A stretch of DNA of 64,000 nucleotides from AP-15 sp963777435 (GCA_963777435.1 CAVZQT010000001.1:558001-622000), one strand, 5' to 3'; positions 52,283 through 61,026 are shown, counted from the stretch's first letter. Program-made: numbers and translations. The notes: generated by a model not told the origin, from the sequence alone.

Positions 52283-54133
52283 GTGGCCGAGATAGCATCG
52301 GACGCCGGGAGAGAGGAAACCGACCTCGCGGCCGTCGGCTTGCGCCGCGAAACGCGGTTGCGCGACAGCGAGCTGTTTTTGCTCGTCCTGGCCTTGGTCG
52401 TCGGAGCCGTCGCAGGGCTGGGTGTCGTTCTGACGAATATGGCGCTTGGTGGTGTGCGACAGTTGGCGTTCGGCGTCCCATTCGGCGCGCATCTCAGCGA
52501 AGTCACCGGCATCGGGCCGCCCCGCGTTGTCGTGATGCCGGTCATCGGCGGTTTGCTTGTCGGCCTGAGCGCGATGCTGCTCCGCCGTTGGCGTCCGCGT
52601 GAGGTCGTCGACGCGATCGAAGCCAACGCGCTGTTCGGCGGCCGAATGTCGGTCGGCGACAGCCTCGGATTGGTCTGGGTAACAATCCTTTCGGGCGGGT
52701 TTGGCGCCTCGGTCGGGCTCGAAGCCGCCTACACCCAGCTCGGTGCGGCGCTCGCCTCGCGGATTGGCCGCCAGGTCGGGTTGCGTCGCGACGACGTTCG
52801 TCTGCTTGTCGGCTGCGGCGCGGCTGGGGCGATCGCGGCAGCTTTCAACGCGCCGCTGAGCGGATCGTTTTATGCTTTTGAGCTGATTATCGGCAGCTAC
52901 ACGTTGCAGGCCTTGGCGCCGGTCGGAATTTCCGCGCTTACGGCAGTGCTGGTCGTTCGCTCGCTCTTCGCCTCAAATCCGATCTTTGTCGTCTGGCACG
53001 ACGTGACGTTGACGGCGGCGGACTACATCGCGTTTTTTGGCATGGGTCTGGCTGCCGCCGGGCTCGGCATCGCCACGATGAAGGGCGTCACATCGACCGA
53101 AAACCTGTTTCGGACGCGGGCGGTGCCGCGCTGGGCGCGGCCGGCACTGGGCGGCTTGCTGCTCGGCGTGATGGCGGTGCCGTTTCCGCAGGTGCTCGGC
53201 AGCGGCCATGGCGGCATTCTCGTCGACTTGCACGGCGGCTTCGATCTGACATTTCTGGCCGGGCTGGTCGTCGCCAAGATCGTCGGTTCGGCGGTGTCGA
53301 TCGGCGCCGGCTTCCGCGGCGGACTGTTCAGCTCCTCTCTGTTTCTTGGCGCTTTGTTCGGCAGTTTTGTCGGCGGCTTGCTGACCCAACTGGGGTACGG
53401 GCTCAGCACCGATCCGCTGATCTACGCACTCGTCGGAATGGGCGCCGTCGCCGCGGCCGTTGTCGGCGCGCCGATGACGATGATCATGCTCGTCTTGGAG
53501 ACCACCGGAAACTTTTCGGCGCTGATCGGGGTTGTGGTCGGGGTTGTGACCGCTGCGATCGCGGTTAGGCATTGGTTCGGCTATTCGTTTGCGACATGGC
53601 GCTTCCATCTCCGTGGGCTGACGATCCGCAGCCCCGAGGATGTCGGCTGGATCAATGAACTCCTGATCGGCCCGATGATGCGCCGCGATCCGGCGGTGAT
53701 CTCGGCCAGTTTGTCGCTCGACGAGCTGCATCGGCGATATCCGGCCGGCAGCACCAAGCAGGTATTCGTCGTCGATGGCGATGGGCGGCTTTCCGGAATC
53801 GTCGATCCGGCCGAGACGCACGGCGTGGGCGGCAAGGACGACCCCAAAACCGTCGGCGAACTGCTGGCGGCGCCGCCAGTGTACCTGCTGCCCGGCGACG
53901 ATTTGCGGACCGCGCTCAACCGCTTTAGCGAGGCGAGACAGGAGACATTGCCGGTAATCGACAATCTTGATGGCCGCAGAGTCATCGGCTATGTAAGCGA
54001 GGCCTATGCGCTGCGCCGCTACGCCCACGAACTCGAGCGCCATCGCGGCTCGCGCCCGGATGACGCCGGGATCTTCAGCCCGGCTGCCGGCGATGTGGCG
54101 GTTGAGACACGGGAACCGCAACCCGAAAATTAG
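52283..54133 (+). CDS. ClC-family chloride channel/transporter, atypical, with CBS-like tail
   Basis: 616 residues, GTG start at 52283. About ten membrane helices occupy residues 20-440, followed by two CBS-like domains (about 465-600). ClC landmarks are altered. The GSGIP chloride-site motif is not seen where expected (EANALFGGRMS). The G(K/R)EGP gate motif is GLEAAYTQLGA, keeping the Glu. The GxFxP motif appears as GGLFSSSLFLGALFG, without Pro. The other core parts (GCGAAGAIAAAFNAPLSGSFYAFE, VGMGAVAAAVVGAPMTMIMLVLETTGNF) are typical. This sub-type probably has changed selectivity or works as a transporter; transport is not shown. It follows the ABC-CNBD operon by 116 bp. Confidence 0.88.
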   Translation: MAEIASDAGREETDLAAVGLRRETRLRDSELFLLVLALVVGAVAGLGVVLTNMALGGVRQLAFGVPFGAHLSEVTGIGPPRVVVMPVIGGLLVGLSAMLLRRWRPREVVDAIEANALFGGRMSVGDSLGLVWVTILSGGFGASVGLEAAYTQLGAALASRIGRQVGLRRDDVRLLVGCGAAGAIAAAFNAPLSGSFYAFELIIGSYTLQALAPVGISALTAVLVVRSLFASNPIFVVWHDVTLTAADYIAFFGMGLAAAGLGIATMKGVTSTENLFRTRAVPRWARPALGGLLLGVMAVPFPQVLGSGHGGILVDLHGGFDLTFLAGLVVAKIVGSAVSIGAGFRGGLFSSSLFLGALFGSFVGGLLTQLGYGLSTDPLIYALVGMGAVAAAVVGAPMTMIMLVLETTGNFSALIGVVVGVVTAAIAVRHWFGYSFATWRFHLRGLTIRSPEDVGWINELLIGPMMRRDPAVISASLSLDELHRRYPAGSTKQVFVVDGDGRLSGIVDPAETHGVGGKDDPKTVGELLAAPPVYLLPGDDLRTALNRFSEARQETLPVIDNLDGRRVIGYVSEAYALRRYAHELERHRGSRPDDAGIFSPAAGDVAVETREPQPEN

Positions 54134-54308
54134 CCGAGCATCTTGTCTACCTATAGACGAAGCCGAGCCAAGCGGCTGTTGGCCTCCCGGCCGCGGGCGA
54201 CCCCGATCGCGCGCCGTTCTCCTTTACCGCACTATCTTCTATTTTTGATTTATTGCTCAGCACTTCCTCGCGGTTCACTACGCAGAAAGTCTTTTAGGGG
54301 ATCAAAAG

Positions 54309-54333
54309 GCGCGGGGGTCGTTTCCGCCCGCGC
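54309..54333. terminator. Hairpin between convergent genes, possible terminator
   Basis: GCGCGGG and CCCGCGC form a perfect 7-bp stem around an 11-base loop, between the ends of the ClC gene and the hydroxyacid dehydrogenase gene. There is no clear T-run. Confidence 0.35.
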
Positions 54334-54357
54334 TGACCCCCTCCGAACAGCTCTGCG

Positions 54358-55329
54358 CTAGTCGCGAAGTTCGGGGACGATCCAGAACGGCTTTTGACCG
54401 CGGGCGACGCGCTCGAAATTGTCAAAGGCGTTGCGCCAGCGCTTCCAGTGATTGTCCCAGGTCGGGCCGGCGCCGTGCGGACTAAAGATCGCGTTTTTGC
54501 AGCTGAAGAGTTCGTGGTCGGGTTTGGGCGGCTCCTCGACCATCACGTCGAGTCCGGCGCCCAAAATTTTCTCGTCGCGCAGCGTGTTATAGAGCGCCTT
54601 TTCGTCGACCACCGGGCCGCGGCAGGTGTTGATCAGGATTGCGGTGGGTTTCATCATCGCCAATTCGCGTTCGCCGATCAAATTGTGCGTCGATTTGTCG
54701 AGCGGCACGTGCAGGGTTACGATATCCGAAGTCTTTAACAATTCGGTGAACAGCGCGAACCGGATGCCGAGCTGGTCTTCCTGGTCGGTCGTCAGGCGGT
54801 TGATGTCGTAATACTTGATGTGCATGTCAAAGGCGCGGGCGCGGCGCGCGACTTTCTTGCCGATATTGCCAAGACCGATGATGCCGAGGGTCTTGTCTTC
54901 GAGTTCGTAGAGCTTGGTCGAATTGAAATCATTGCCGCGCCAGCGCCCGGACACCACCCCTTCATGCTGCCAAGTCAGTTTGCGCGCGACCGCCAGCATC
55001 AGCATCATTGCGTGCTCGGCGACCGCGGTCGAATTGGCGCCGCCGTTGTTGCAGATCGGTACACCCGCTGCCCGCGCCGCGTCGAGGTCATAAGTGTTGT
55101 AGCCGGCGCTCAAGGTCTGGACGATGCGCAATTTTGGGGCGCGCTGATAAAATTCTGGCCCATGCGGGAATTGCCCACCGCCGATGTAATATTCGGTGTC
55201 TTTCAATATGTCCCAGAATTCGGGGCGGCCATGCGGGGCCATCTCCAGTTCCCATCCTGGCGACAGCAAATCATAAGCGATCTCCAGCGTTTCTTCGGAA
55301 TGAGTGGCGGGGGTCAGTATGCGCGGCAT
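54358..55329 (-). CDS. NAD-dependent D-2-hydroxyacid/formate dehydrogenase-like protein
   Basis: About 323 residues from ATG 55329 (MPRILTPATHSEETLE), with ribosome site AAGAGGAGA. The NAD-binding motif is GIIGLGNIGKKVARRA. Catalytic Arg is in LINTCRGPVVDE, Glu in MVEEPPKP and His in FSPHGAG: R-E-H of the D-2-hydroxyacid dehydrogenase family. The mid-region LSAGYNTYDLDAARAAGVPICNNGGANSTAVAEHAM is typical of glyoxylate/hydroxypyruvate-type enzymes. The frame to 55479 is open but the extra N-terminus is not family-like. The divergent neighbour is an FMN-dependent 2-hydroxyacid oxidase. Confidence 0.9.
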   Translation of the reverse strand: MPRILTPATHSEETLEIAYDLLSPGWELEMAPHGRPEFWDILKDTEYYIGGGQFPHGPEFYQRAPKLRIVQTLSAGYNTYDLDAARAAGVPICNNGGANSTAVAEHAMMLMLAVARKLTWQHEGVVSGRWRGNDFNSTKLYELEDKTLGIIGLGNIGKKVARRARAFDMHIKYYDINRLTTDQEDQLGIRFALFTELLKTSDIVTLHVPLDKSTHNLIGERELAMMKPTAILINTCRGPVVDEKALYNTLRDEKILGAGLDVMVEEPPKPDHELFSCKNAIFSPHGAGPTWDNHWKRWRNAFDNFERVARGQKPFWIVPELRD

Positions 55330-55526
55330 CTTGCGTCTCCTCTTGTCAGGATTGTCGCGGGTGGTTGCTCTCGAAGCGCTATCGTAGCGACACCCCGCAT
55401 ATGGGCGAAAGCGCAAAAACCGCGGCTTAGGCCAATTGCCGGCGCTAAATCGCTCGGCTAGGCTGCAGCCCTCTTTCACTCTCCCGCAGCACCGGCCGCG
55501 GCTGCCCCAACGAGGTCCCCAGCATC

Positions 55527-56621
55527 ATGCCCGAAGCGCACGAGCACCGTTTTCAGAACCTGCACGAATTTGTGACCCAGGCGCGCACCAATCTCGACCG
55601 CAACAATTGGGACTATCTGATCGGCGGCTCCGAGACCGAGACCACCCTTGCACGCAACCGGCTGGCATTTGATTCGATCGGGTTTCGGCCGCGGGTTTTG
55701 CGTGACGTGTCGAACATCGATTGCAGCCGGACCCTGTTCGGCAAAAAGCTGCGCATCCCGGTATTGTGCGCCCCGGTCGGCTCCCTCGAAGTGTTCGAGC
55801 CCGGCGGCGGCGCCACCGTTGCGGCAGCGACGCGCGAATTTGGCAACGGCATGATCCTGTCGTCGGTATCGCATCCCGGGCTCGACGAAACCGCCAAGGC
55901 CTCGGGCGACGGCTTCAAGATCTTCCAGCTTTACGTGCGCGGCGATGCGGCTTGGGTCGACGACCATGTCGGCCGCGCGATGGACAAGGGTTACGACGCG
56001 TTCTGCCTGACCGTGGACACCGACAGCTACAGCCGGCGCGAGCGCGACATCGCCAAGCGCCATTTGCGCCGACGCGTGCGCCCCGGCGATGCCCGAATTT
56101 ACCAGGCCCAGTTCAACTGGCGCGATATCGAGCGGATCAAAAAGAACTCCCGTATTCCGCTGATCTTGAAGGGCATCGCCACCGCCGAGGATGCCAAGAT
56201 CGCCCTCGAACACGGCGTCGATTGCATCTATGTGTCAAATCATGGCGGCCGCCAGCTCGATCAGGGCGTCGGCTCGATCGATGTATTGCCTGAAGTCGTC
56301 GAGGCGGTCGGCGGCCGCGCCCGCATCATGGTGGATGGCGGCATCAGCCGCGGCACCGATGTCGTCAAGGCATTGATCTTGGGCGCCGACGCGGTCGCTT
56401 GCGGCCGGCTCTACGTGTACGGGCTGGCGGCGGCCGGCGCCGAGGGCATCGTCCGGCTGTTCGAAATCCTCGAAGACGAGATCCGCATCTGCCTGTCGCT
56501 ATTGGGCGTGAACAGTTATCAGGAGCTCGATAAATCCTACATCCGCCCGGCGCGCCAAGTCGTGATGCCGCACGTCCACAGCGCCTTCCCGCACCTGAAC
56601 CTGCCGCGCGAGACGTACTAA
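55527..56621 (+). CDS. FMN-dependent alpha-hydroxyacid dehydrogenase/oxidase
   Basis: 364 residues, TIM barrel of the lactate/glycolate oxidase and L-lactate dehydrogenase (LldD) family. The base His is in YVSNHGGRQLD, with Arg in the same motif. FMN-phosphate ligands appear in VMVDGGISRGTDVVKALILGADAVACGR. KGIATAEDAKIALEHGVDCIYVSNH precedes it, and the N-terminal VLRDVSNIDCSRTLFGKKLRIPVLCAPVG is typical. It oxidises a 2-hydroxyacid to a 2-oxoacid; the substrate is not readable. It is divergent from the D-2-hydroxyacid dehydrogenase, with 197 bp between the two starts. Confidence 0.93.
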   Translation: MPEAHEHRFQNLHEFVTQARTNLDRNNWDYLIGGSETETTLARNRLAFDSIGFRPRVLRDVSNIDCSRTLFGKKLRIPVLCAPVGSLEVFEPGGGATVAAATREFGNGMILSSVSHPGLDETAKASGDGFKIFQLYVRGDAAWVDDHVGRAMDKGYDAFCLTVDTDSYSRRERDIAKRHLRRRVRPGDARIYQAQFNWRDIERIKKNSRIPLILKGIATAEDAKIALEHGVDCIYVSNHGGRQLDQGVGSIDVLPEVVEAVGGRARIMVDGGISRGTDVVKALILGADAVACGRLYVYGLAAAGAEGIVRLFEILEDEIRICLSLLGVNSYQELDKSYIRPARQVVMPHVHSAFPHLNLPRETY

Positions 56622-56796
56622 GAAGGAAAGGTTGGAGGCTCGGCGAGTCGGTAGGGATTTTCGCGGCGGACGATAGATCGCGGCGTCCGCCAGCAACATG
56701 CCTGATCGACAAGCTTCGCGCACCAGCCAAAAACTCACTAAGCCAGCCGAAACTCACCCAGGATTTGCTGGCTGGCGATTTGGCCCCTAACCGACG

Positions 56797-56887
56797 ACGC
56801 CCCCATCTCCGTCGCCCTCGCTAAAGCGGGGTCCAGGGTGAGTGACGAAGGCGTGTTCATGGATTCCCGCTTTCGCGGGAAAGACGA
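56797..56887. repeat. Interspersed palindromic repeat
   Basis: Two hairpin-like units. An imperfect one near CTCGCTAAAGCGGGGTCC is followed by a perfect one at 56864-56881 (TTCCCGC-TTTC-GCGGGAA). Translated on the minus strand it gives FPAKAGIH, a peptide typical of such repeats. It lies just before the ghrA-like gene and may affect its leader RNA. Confidence 0.6.
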
Positions 56888-56912
56888 GTCGAGAAAGCGT
56901 AGAGGAGAAAAG

Positions 56913-57849
56913 ATGGCACTGCTGATTGTCGATCTCGACAAGTATATTGGTAATGCGCAGGCGTGGCGCGACACATTCGAGGAACAGCTCCCCGATCTGG
57001 AGCTTCGCATTTGGCCCGATGGCGGGGATCCTCGCGAAATCGGCTACCTCGCTTTTATGCGGCCCAATTTTGATGTGCTTCCTGATTTCCCGAACCTGAA
57101 GGCGATGTTCAGCCGCTCGGCCGGTGTTGAGGCGTTCATTCACCATCCGAGATTGCCGAAGGCCCCGCTTGGCAAGATCGAGCCGCCAGGCGGCGACCCG
57201 ATGATGACCGAATACGTCGTCATGCACGTGCTGCGTTTTCACCGCGACATGCCAGCTTATCAGGCGGCGCAGGCCAATCGCGAATGGCTCCGGCAACGGA
57301 TCGTGCGGCCCGAGGAGCGGCGGATCGGGTTTCTCGGCTATGGCATGATGGCAAAGGCCCCTGCGTTAGTGCTGAAGTCGCTCGGCTTCCCGGTTTCTGC
57401 CTGGGTTCGCAACCCGCGGGACGAAGCCGAAATCCCGATCTTCCACGGCCAAGACCAGCTCGAAGCGTTTCTCGGCCAAACCGATATCGCCGTCTGTCTG
57501 TTGCCATTAACGCGCGAGACCGAGGGCATTTTCTGCGCCCGCACTTTTGCAATGATGCCTGAGGGGGCGATGGTGATAAATGTCGGGCGCGGCAAGCATG
57601 TGGTGTTCGAGGATCTGATCAACGCGCTCGAATTCGGGCCAGTTGTCCTACGCCGCGCTCGACGCGCTGTGGCCGGAACCCTTGCCTCCGGAAAGCCCCT
57701 TATGGCTGCATCCCAAAATCACGGTGATGCCGCATGTGGCGCGGCGGCCGACCGTCGCGCAATTGGTGACCGAGATCGCCGCCAATATCCGCAGCGTCGA
57801 AGCCGGCGGCCCGCTGCTGCAACAAGTCGACCTAAGCTTGGGATATTGA
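56913..57849 (+). pseudogene. Glyoxylate/hydroxypyruvate reductase A-like protein, one frameshift
   Basis: From ATG 56913 (ribosome site AGAGGAG). The GhrA type is short, about 310 residues. Frame one has FPNLKAMFSRSAGVEAFIHHPRLPKAPLGKIEPPGGDPMMTEYVVMHVLRFHRD, RIGFLGYGMMAKAPA (dinucleotide site, GxGxxA variant) and VCLLPLTRETEGIFCARTFAMMPEGAMVINVGRGKHVVFEDLINAL. The second frame gives LSYAALDALWPEPLPPESPLWLHPKITVMPHVARRPTVAQLV with the catalytic His (PHVA), ending at 57849. The break at about 57637 is one extra G in TTCGGGCCAG. With the two genes to the left it makes three 2-hydroxyacid redox genes in a row. Confidence 0.9.
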
Positions 57850-57887
57850 CCGCCGTCCTCTCCCAACAAAACGCGATCTGGTGAAAC

Positions 57888-57971
57888 GCTGCCCCGGCGA
57901 AAAAGCCGGGGCCCACTCCCGCAGCGCTCACAGGCGGATCGGTGGATCCCAGCATCCGCCGGGAAAGCCTT
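57888..57971 (+). repeat. About 84-bp interspersed repeat, left copy of an inverted pair
   Basis: It begins CGCTGCCCCGGCGAAAA and ends at CGCCGGGAAAGCC. A perfect stem GCCCCGGC/GCCGGGGC lies at 57891-57912. The reverse complement of 60472-60553 aligns over its whole length: shared blocks are CGCTGCCCCGGCGAAA, GCAGCGCTCA, GGATCGGTGGATCCC and CGCCGGGAAAGC. The two copies bracket the sigma-factor/YCII/GST cluster. Confidence 0.8.
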
Positions 57972-58060
57972 CCGCAGGTGGTTCGTAAAAGGGCGGGTTG
58001 GCTGCCGGAGGACTCGCAAGGGACGAACCGTCAGGTTCGCACGTCCGTCCTGCCGAGCTG

Positions 58061-59311
58061 TCATTCCTCCTCTAGCGCCTCAAGCCGGCGTTGGAGATAG
58101 GCGCGCTCGACCGCGTTAGCGGTCAATGACAGCGCCTTCCTGTAAGCCTCGGCGGCGGCCGAATTGCAGCCGAGTCGGCGCAATAAATCGGCGCGCGCGG
58201 CGTGGAACAAGTGGTAGTCGTCGAGTCCCGATAGCGCGTCGATCAATGCCAGCCCGCGCTCCGGGCCCTCGCTCATGCCGATCGCGACAGCCCGGTTCAG
58301 CAGCACGACCGGATTGGGATTGAGCCACGCAAGTTCGCTGTACAGCGCCGCGATCTGCCGCCAGTCGGTGTCGGCTACAGTGTTGGCCTCGGCATGTACT
58401 GCCGCGATCGCCGCCTGCAACTGGTACGGGCCGGGCCGCCCCCGCCGCAACGACGCTTCGACCAGTGCTACGCCTTCGCGGATCTGCGTGCCATTCCACA
58501 ACGTGCGGTCTTGCTCTTCGAGCGTAACCAGTAAGCCGGCATCGTCGATCCGGGCATGACGCCGCGAATCGTGCAACAACATCAAAGCGAGAAGCCCGAA
58601 ATTCTCAGGCTCCGGCATATCGACCTCACATAGCATGCGGGAGAGTCCGATCGCTTCGGCGCACAATTCCCAGCGGATCAGGGCGTCGCCCGATGTCGCG
58701 AGATAGCCCTCATTGAAGATCAGGTAGATGACTGCCTGCACCGCGGCGCGGCGTTCGTCGAGCTGGTGCTCGGCGGGCACCTCGTAAGGAATGCGCGCCT
58801 CCTGGATCTTGCGCTTCGCGCGCACCAGCCGCTGCGCCATGGTCGGCTCGGGAACGAGAAAGGCGCGCGCTATCTCTGTCTTCGAGAGGCCGCCCAATGT
58901 GCGCAAGGTCAGTGCCACCTGCGCCTCGCGATTGAGGGCGGGGTGACAGCAGGTAAAGATCAGCCGCAAGCGGTCGTCGGGGAGTGCCGCGAGCGCATCC
59001 GCACCACCAGGCTCCTCAATATTGGCGGGCATGATTTCTTGCTCGAGCTCGGCCTGCTTCTCGCGGCGGATGCGCTCGCGGCGGCGGGCGTCGATCAGCT
59101 TGCGATAGGCGGCGGTGGTGATCCAGGCGGCGGGATTTTCCGGGAGACCACGCACCGACCAATTGACCAATGCCGCGGCAAAGCCCTCTTGCATCGCCTC
59201 CTCCGCGCGATCGAACGAGCCGCACAACCGGATCAAACTCGCAATGATCCGGCCATGCTCGCGGCGGAATACCAATTCCGCCGTGGCGCGGATGTCGGGC
59301 TGCTGCGGCAT
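58061..59311 (-). CDS. ECF-type sigma factor, ECF42-like with long C-terminal extension
   Basis: 416 residues. Region 2 (LIRLCGSFDRAEEAMQEGFAAALVNW) and region 4 (LTLRTLGGLSKTEIARAFLVPEPTMAQRLVRAKRKI) are clear. A C-terminal extension of about 220 residues, rich in Leu/Ala helices and TPR-like, follows; it is known to be needed for activity in ECF42 sigma factors, which lack a classical anti-sigma factor. ECF42 genes sit next to DGPF/YCII genes, as here: YCII and GST genes lie immediately upstream in the same direction. It would control its own operon. Confidence 0.9.
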   Translation of the reverse strand: MPQQPDIRATAELVFRREHGRIIASLIRLCGSFDRAEEAMQEGFAAALVNWSVRGLPENPAAWITTAAYRKLIDARRRERIRREKQAELEQEIMPANIEEPGGADALAALPDDRLRLIFTCCHPALNREAQVALTLRTLGGLSKTEIARAFLVPEPTMAQRLVRAKRKIQEARIPYEVPAEHQLDERRAAVQAVIYLIFNEGYLATSGDALIRWELCAEAIGLSRMLCEVDMPEPENFGLLALMLLHDSRRHARIDDAGLLVTLEEQDRTLWNGTQIREGVALVEASLRRGRPGPYQLQAAIAAVHAEANTVADTDWRQIAALYSELAWLNPNPVVLLNRAVAIGMSEGPERGLALIDALSGLDDYHLFHAARADLLRRLGCNSAAAEAYRKALSLTANAVERAYLQRRLEALEEE

Positions 59312-59328
59312 TGCTGTCGGACGTTACT

Positions 59329-59694
59329 CTACAGAGGCGGAATTTCGCCAATCGGGCGAATTTCGGCACATCCCCGACCGCCTCTGCCTGAGGTCGGGAT
59401 CTTTGTCGCCCACTCGATCGCCTCGTCGAGATTGTCACAGTCGAGAATGTAATAGCCGGTGAGTTGCTCCATCGTCTCGGCGAATGGCCCGTCCGAGATC
59501 AGCGGCTTGCCGCCCTCCATCCGGACTGTAGTCGCCATCGAAGTGGGTCGCAGTGGTTCGCCGGCACAAAACAAACCCTTGCTTTTGGTTTCGTCTATCA
59601 CAGCCCGATGCCCCGCCCGGATCTTTTGAATGTCTTCGGGGGAGGCTTCTGCCATTTCGGTTTCGCGGCGGTAGATTAGGAACATGTAGCGCAT
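59329..59694 (-). CDS. YCII/DGPF-domain protein 1, partner of the sigma factor
   Basis: 121 residues, ferredoxin-like fold. It starts MRYMFLIYRRETEMAEASPEDIQKI and contains SDGPFAETMEQLTGYYILDCDNLDEAIEWATKIP, where DGPF is the family signature (His/Asp-type ligand sites possible). Its stop is 17 bp before the sigma-factor start. The function of DGPF proteins is unknown; they may sense a ligand for the sigma factor. Confidence 0.92.
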   Translation of the reverse strand: MRYMFLIYRRETEMAEASPEDIQKIRAGHRAVIDETKSKGLFCAGEPLRPTSMATTVRMEGGKPLISDGPFAETMEQLTGYYILDCDNLDEAIEWATKIPTSGRGGRGCAEIRPIGEIPPL

Positions 59695-59709
59695 CTCGCG
59701 TCTCCCGAT

Positions 59710-60366
59710 TCAGCCGGCGATGTCCCAGGAAGAGCGGCCGGGGAAGGGGGGCGGGGTAGTCTCCTTGACGCTCAACCGTTCCATATGGCGCTGGTAATAG
59801 GCGTTGAGGTTGGTGGCGTCGCGCAGCATGACCCGGCTCTCCGGCAATTTATCGAGATAGAACAAGATCGGCAGCAGGTTGATGTCGGCGAGTGTGAAGC
59901 TGTCCCCGACCAGGTGGTCGGTTTTCGATACGGCGCGGTCGAGCACCGAGAAGTGCTTTTCCATGTTCGGCAAGGCTGCATCGATCACGGCGCGATTGGG
60001 CTGGCCATCGGGCGTGCCCGGAAAGAAGTAAGCGGCGAGATACTGGCGCACCAGCAACGGGTCGACCGTCGTGTTGACGAGCGAGATCCACTGCTCGGTC
60101 TCGGCGCCGCCGACCGGATCGCGCGGCGCCAATGGCGGCCCGGCGAAAGCGTGGTCGATGTAAAAGCAAATCGCGCGCGATTCGCACAGGGTCAGATCCC
60201 CGTGACGCATTGCCGGGATCTTGCCGAAGGGGTGGATTGCATCGATTTCGGGGGTGTGCGGCATGGCCGGCACGAGCGAGTAGGGCACCCCTTTTTCGGT
60301 GCAGGCGATGCGCGTGACCCAGACATAGTTGCTCTGCGGCGCGCCGATGATCTGAAGCTCGGGCAT
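59710..60366 (-). CDS. Glutathione S-transferase family protein
   Basis: 218 residues. N-terminal thioredoxin-like domain: QIIGAPQSNYVWVTRIACTEKGVPYSLVPA, with Ser/Tyr near residue 8-10 as candidate for GSH activation, then GKIPAMRHGDLTLCESRAICFYIDHAF (cis-Pro and ES motif). C-terminal helical domain: FTLADINLLPILFYLDKLPES. It probably detoxifies electrophiles. It lies 15 bp upstream of the first YCII gene, as the first gene of GST-YCII-sigma. The ribosome site AAGGAGAT is strong. Confidence 0.9.
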   Translation of the reverse strand: MPELQIIGAPQSNYVWVTRIACTEKGVPYSLVPAMPHTPEIDAIHPFGKIPAMRHGDLTLCESRAICFYIDHAFAGPPLAPRDPVGGAETEQWISLVNTTVDPLLVRQYLAAYFFPGTPDGQPNRAVIDAALPNMEKHFSVLDRAVSKTDHLVGDSFTLADINLLPILFYLDKLPESRVMLRDATNLNAYYQRHMERLSVKETTPPPFPGRSSWDIAG

Positions 60367-60471
60367 TGGTGATCTCCTTCTGTGGCTGATTCGAGTTACT
60401 GGTTTTCAATTCGTCATTGCCAGGACTCCCCCGGCCGCCGGCCAAGCCGCTCTATACGAAACCACCACAGA

Positions 60472-60553
60472 GCGCTTTCCCGGCGAAGGCCGGGATCCAC
60501 CGATACCAGCTGAGCGCTGCGAGGGTGGGCCTCGGCTTTCGCCGGGGCAGCGT
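60472..60553 (-). repeat. About 82-bp interspersed repeat, right copy of an inverted pair
   Basis: A perfect stem TCCCGGC/GCCGGGA (60478-60495) and a second hairpin near 60530-60546. Its reverse complement matches the repeat at 57888-57971 over the whole length. Confidence 0.8.
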
Positions 60554-60670
60554 TTTGCCGTATCGTATTCGAGAACCATCTCGGGCCGACGAACCTCGTC
60601 CGAACGGGATTGCTTCGTTGCCTTGCGGGCTCCTCGCAATGAAAGCGTCTTGGCTGCCGAAGTTTGACCT

Positions 60671-61026
60671 CTAACCCTTCATCGGATCGATCTGCCGGAC
60701 CTCGATGCTGCCGCCGTACTTGAAATGCGGGCAGGTTTCGGCGAGGTGGCACGCCTCATCGTAATCGCCGGCCGCAATCAGAAAAAACCCGCCGAGCAAT
60801 TCCTTGCTTTCGGCGAACGGGCCGTCGGTCGTCATGACGCGTCCCCCGGCCGGCCGCATCACCCGCCCGGCGTCAAAGGTCAGCTTTTCGCCGCCCTGAG
60901 GTGGCCTTGCGCCCGCATCCGGTCGCTCCAGCCCATATATTCCTTGGTGACGGCCGAAACCTGTTCCGGAGAGAGCGCCGGCGCCGCACAGGCAGGGCGG
61001 TTTAGAAGCAGGATGAAATCGGGCAT
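60671..61026 (-). pseudogene. YCII/DGPF-domain protein 2, one frameshift
   Basis: From ATG 61026: MPDFILLLNRPACAAPALSPEQVSAVTKEYMGWSDRMRAQGHL. The frame then shifts to GGEKLTFDAGRVMRPAGGRVMTTDGPFAESKELLGGFFLIAAGDYDEACHLAETCPHFKYGGSIEVRQI, ending at the TAG at 60671-60673. The junction CTCAGGGCGGCG near 60898 needs one more G to restore the frame. It is a separate transcription unit, about 300 bp upstream of the GST gene, on the same strand. Confidence 0.85.
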
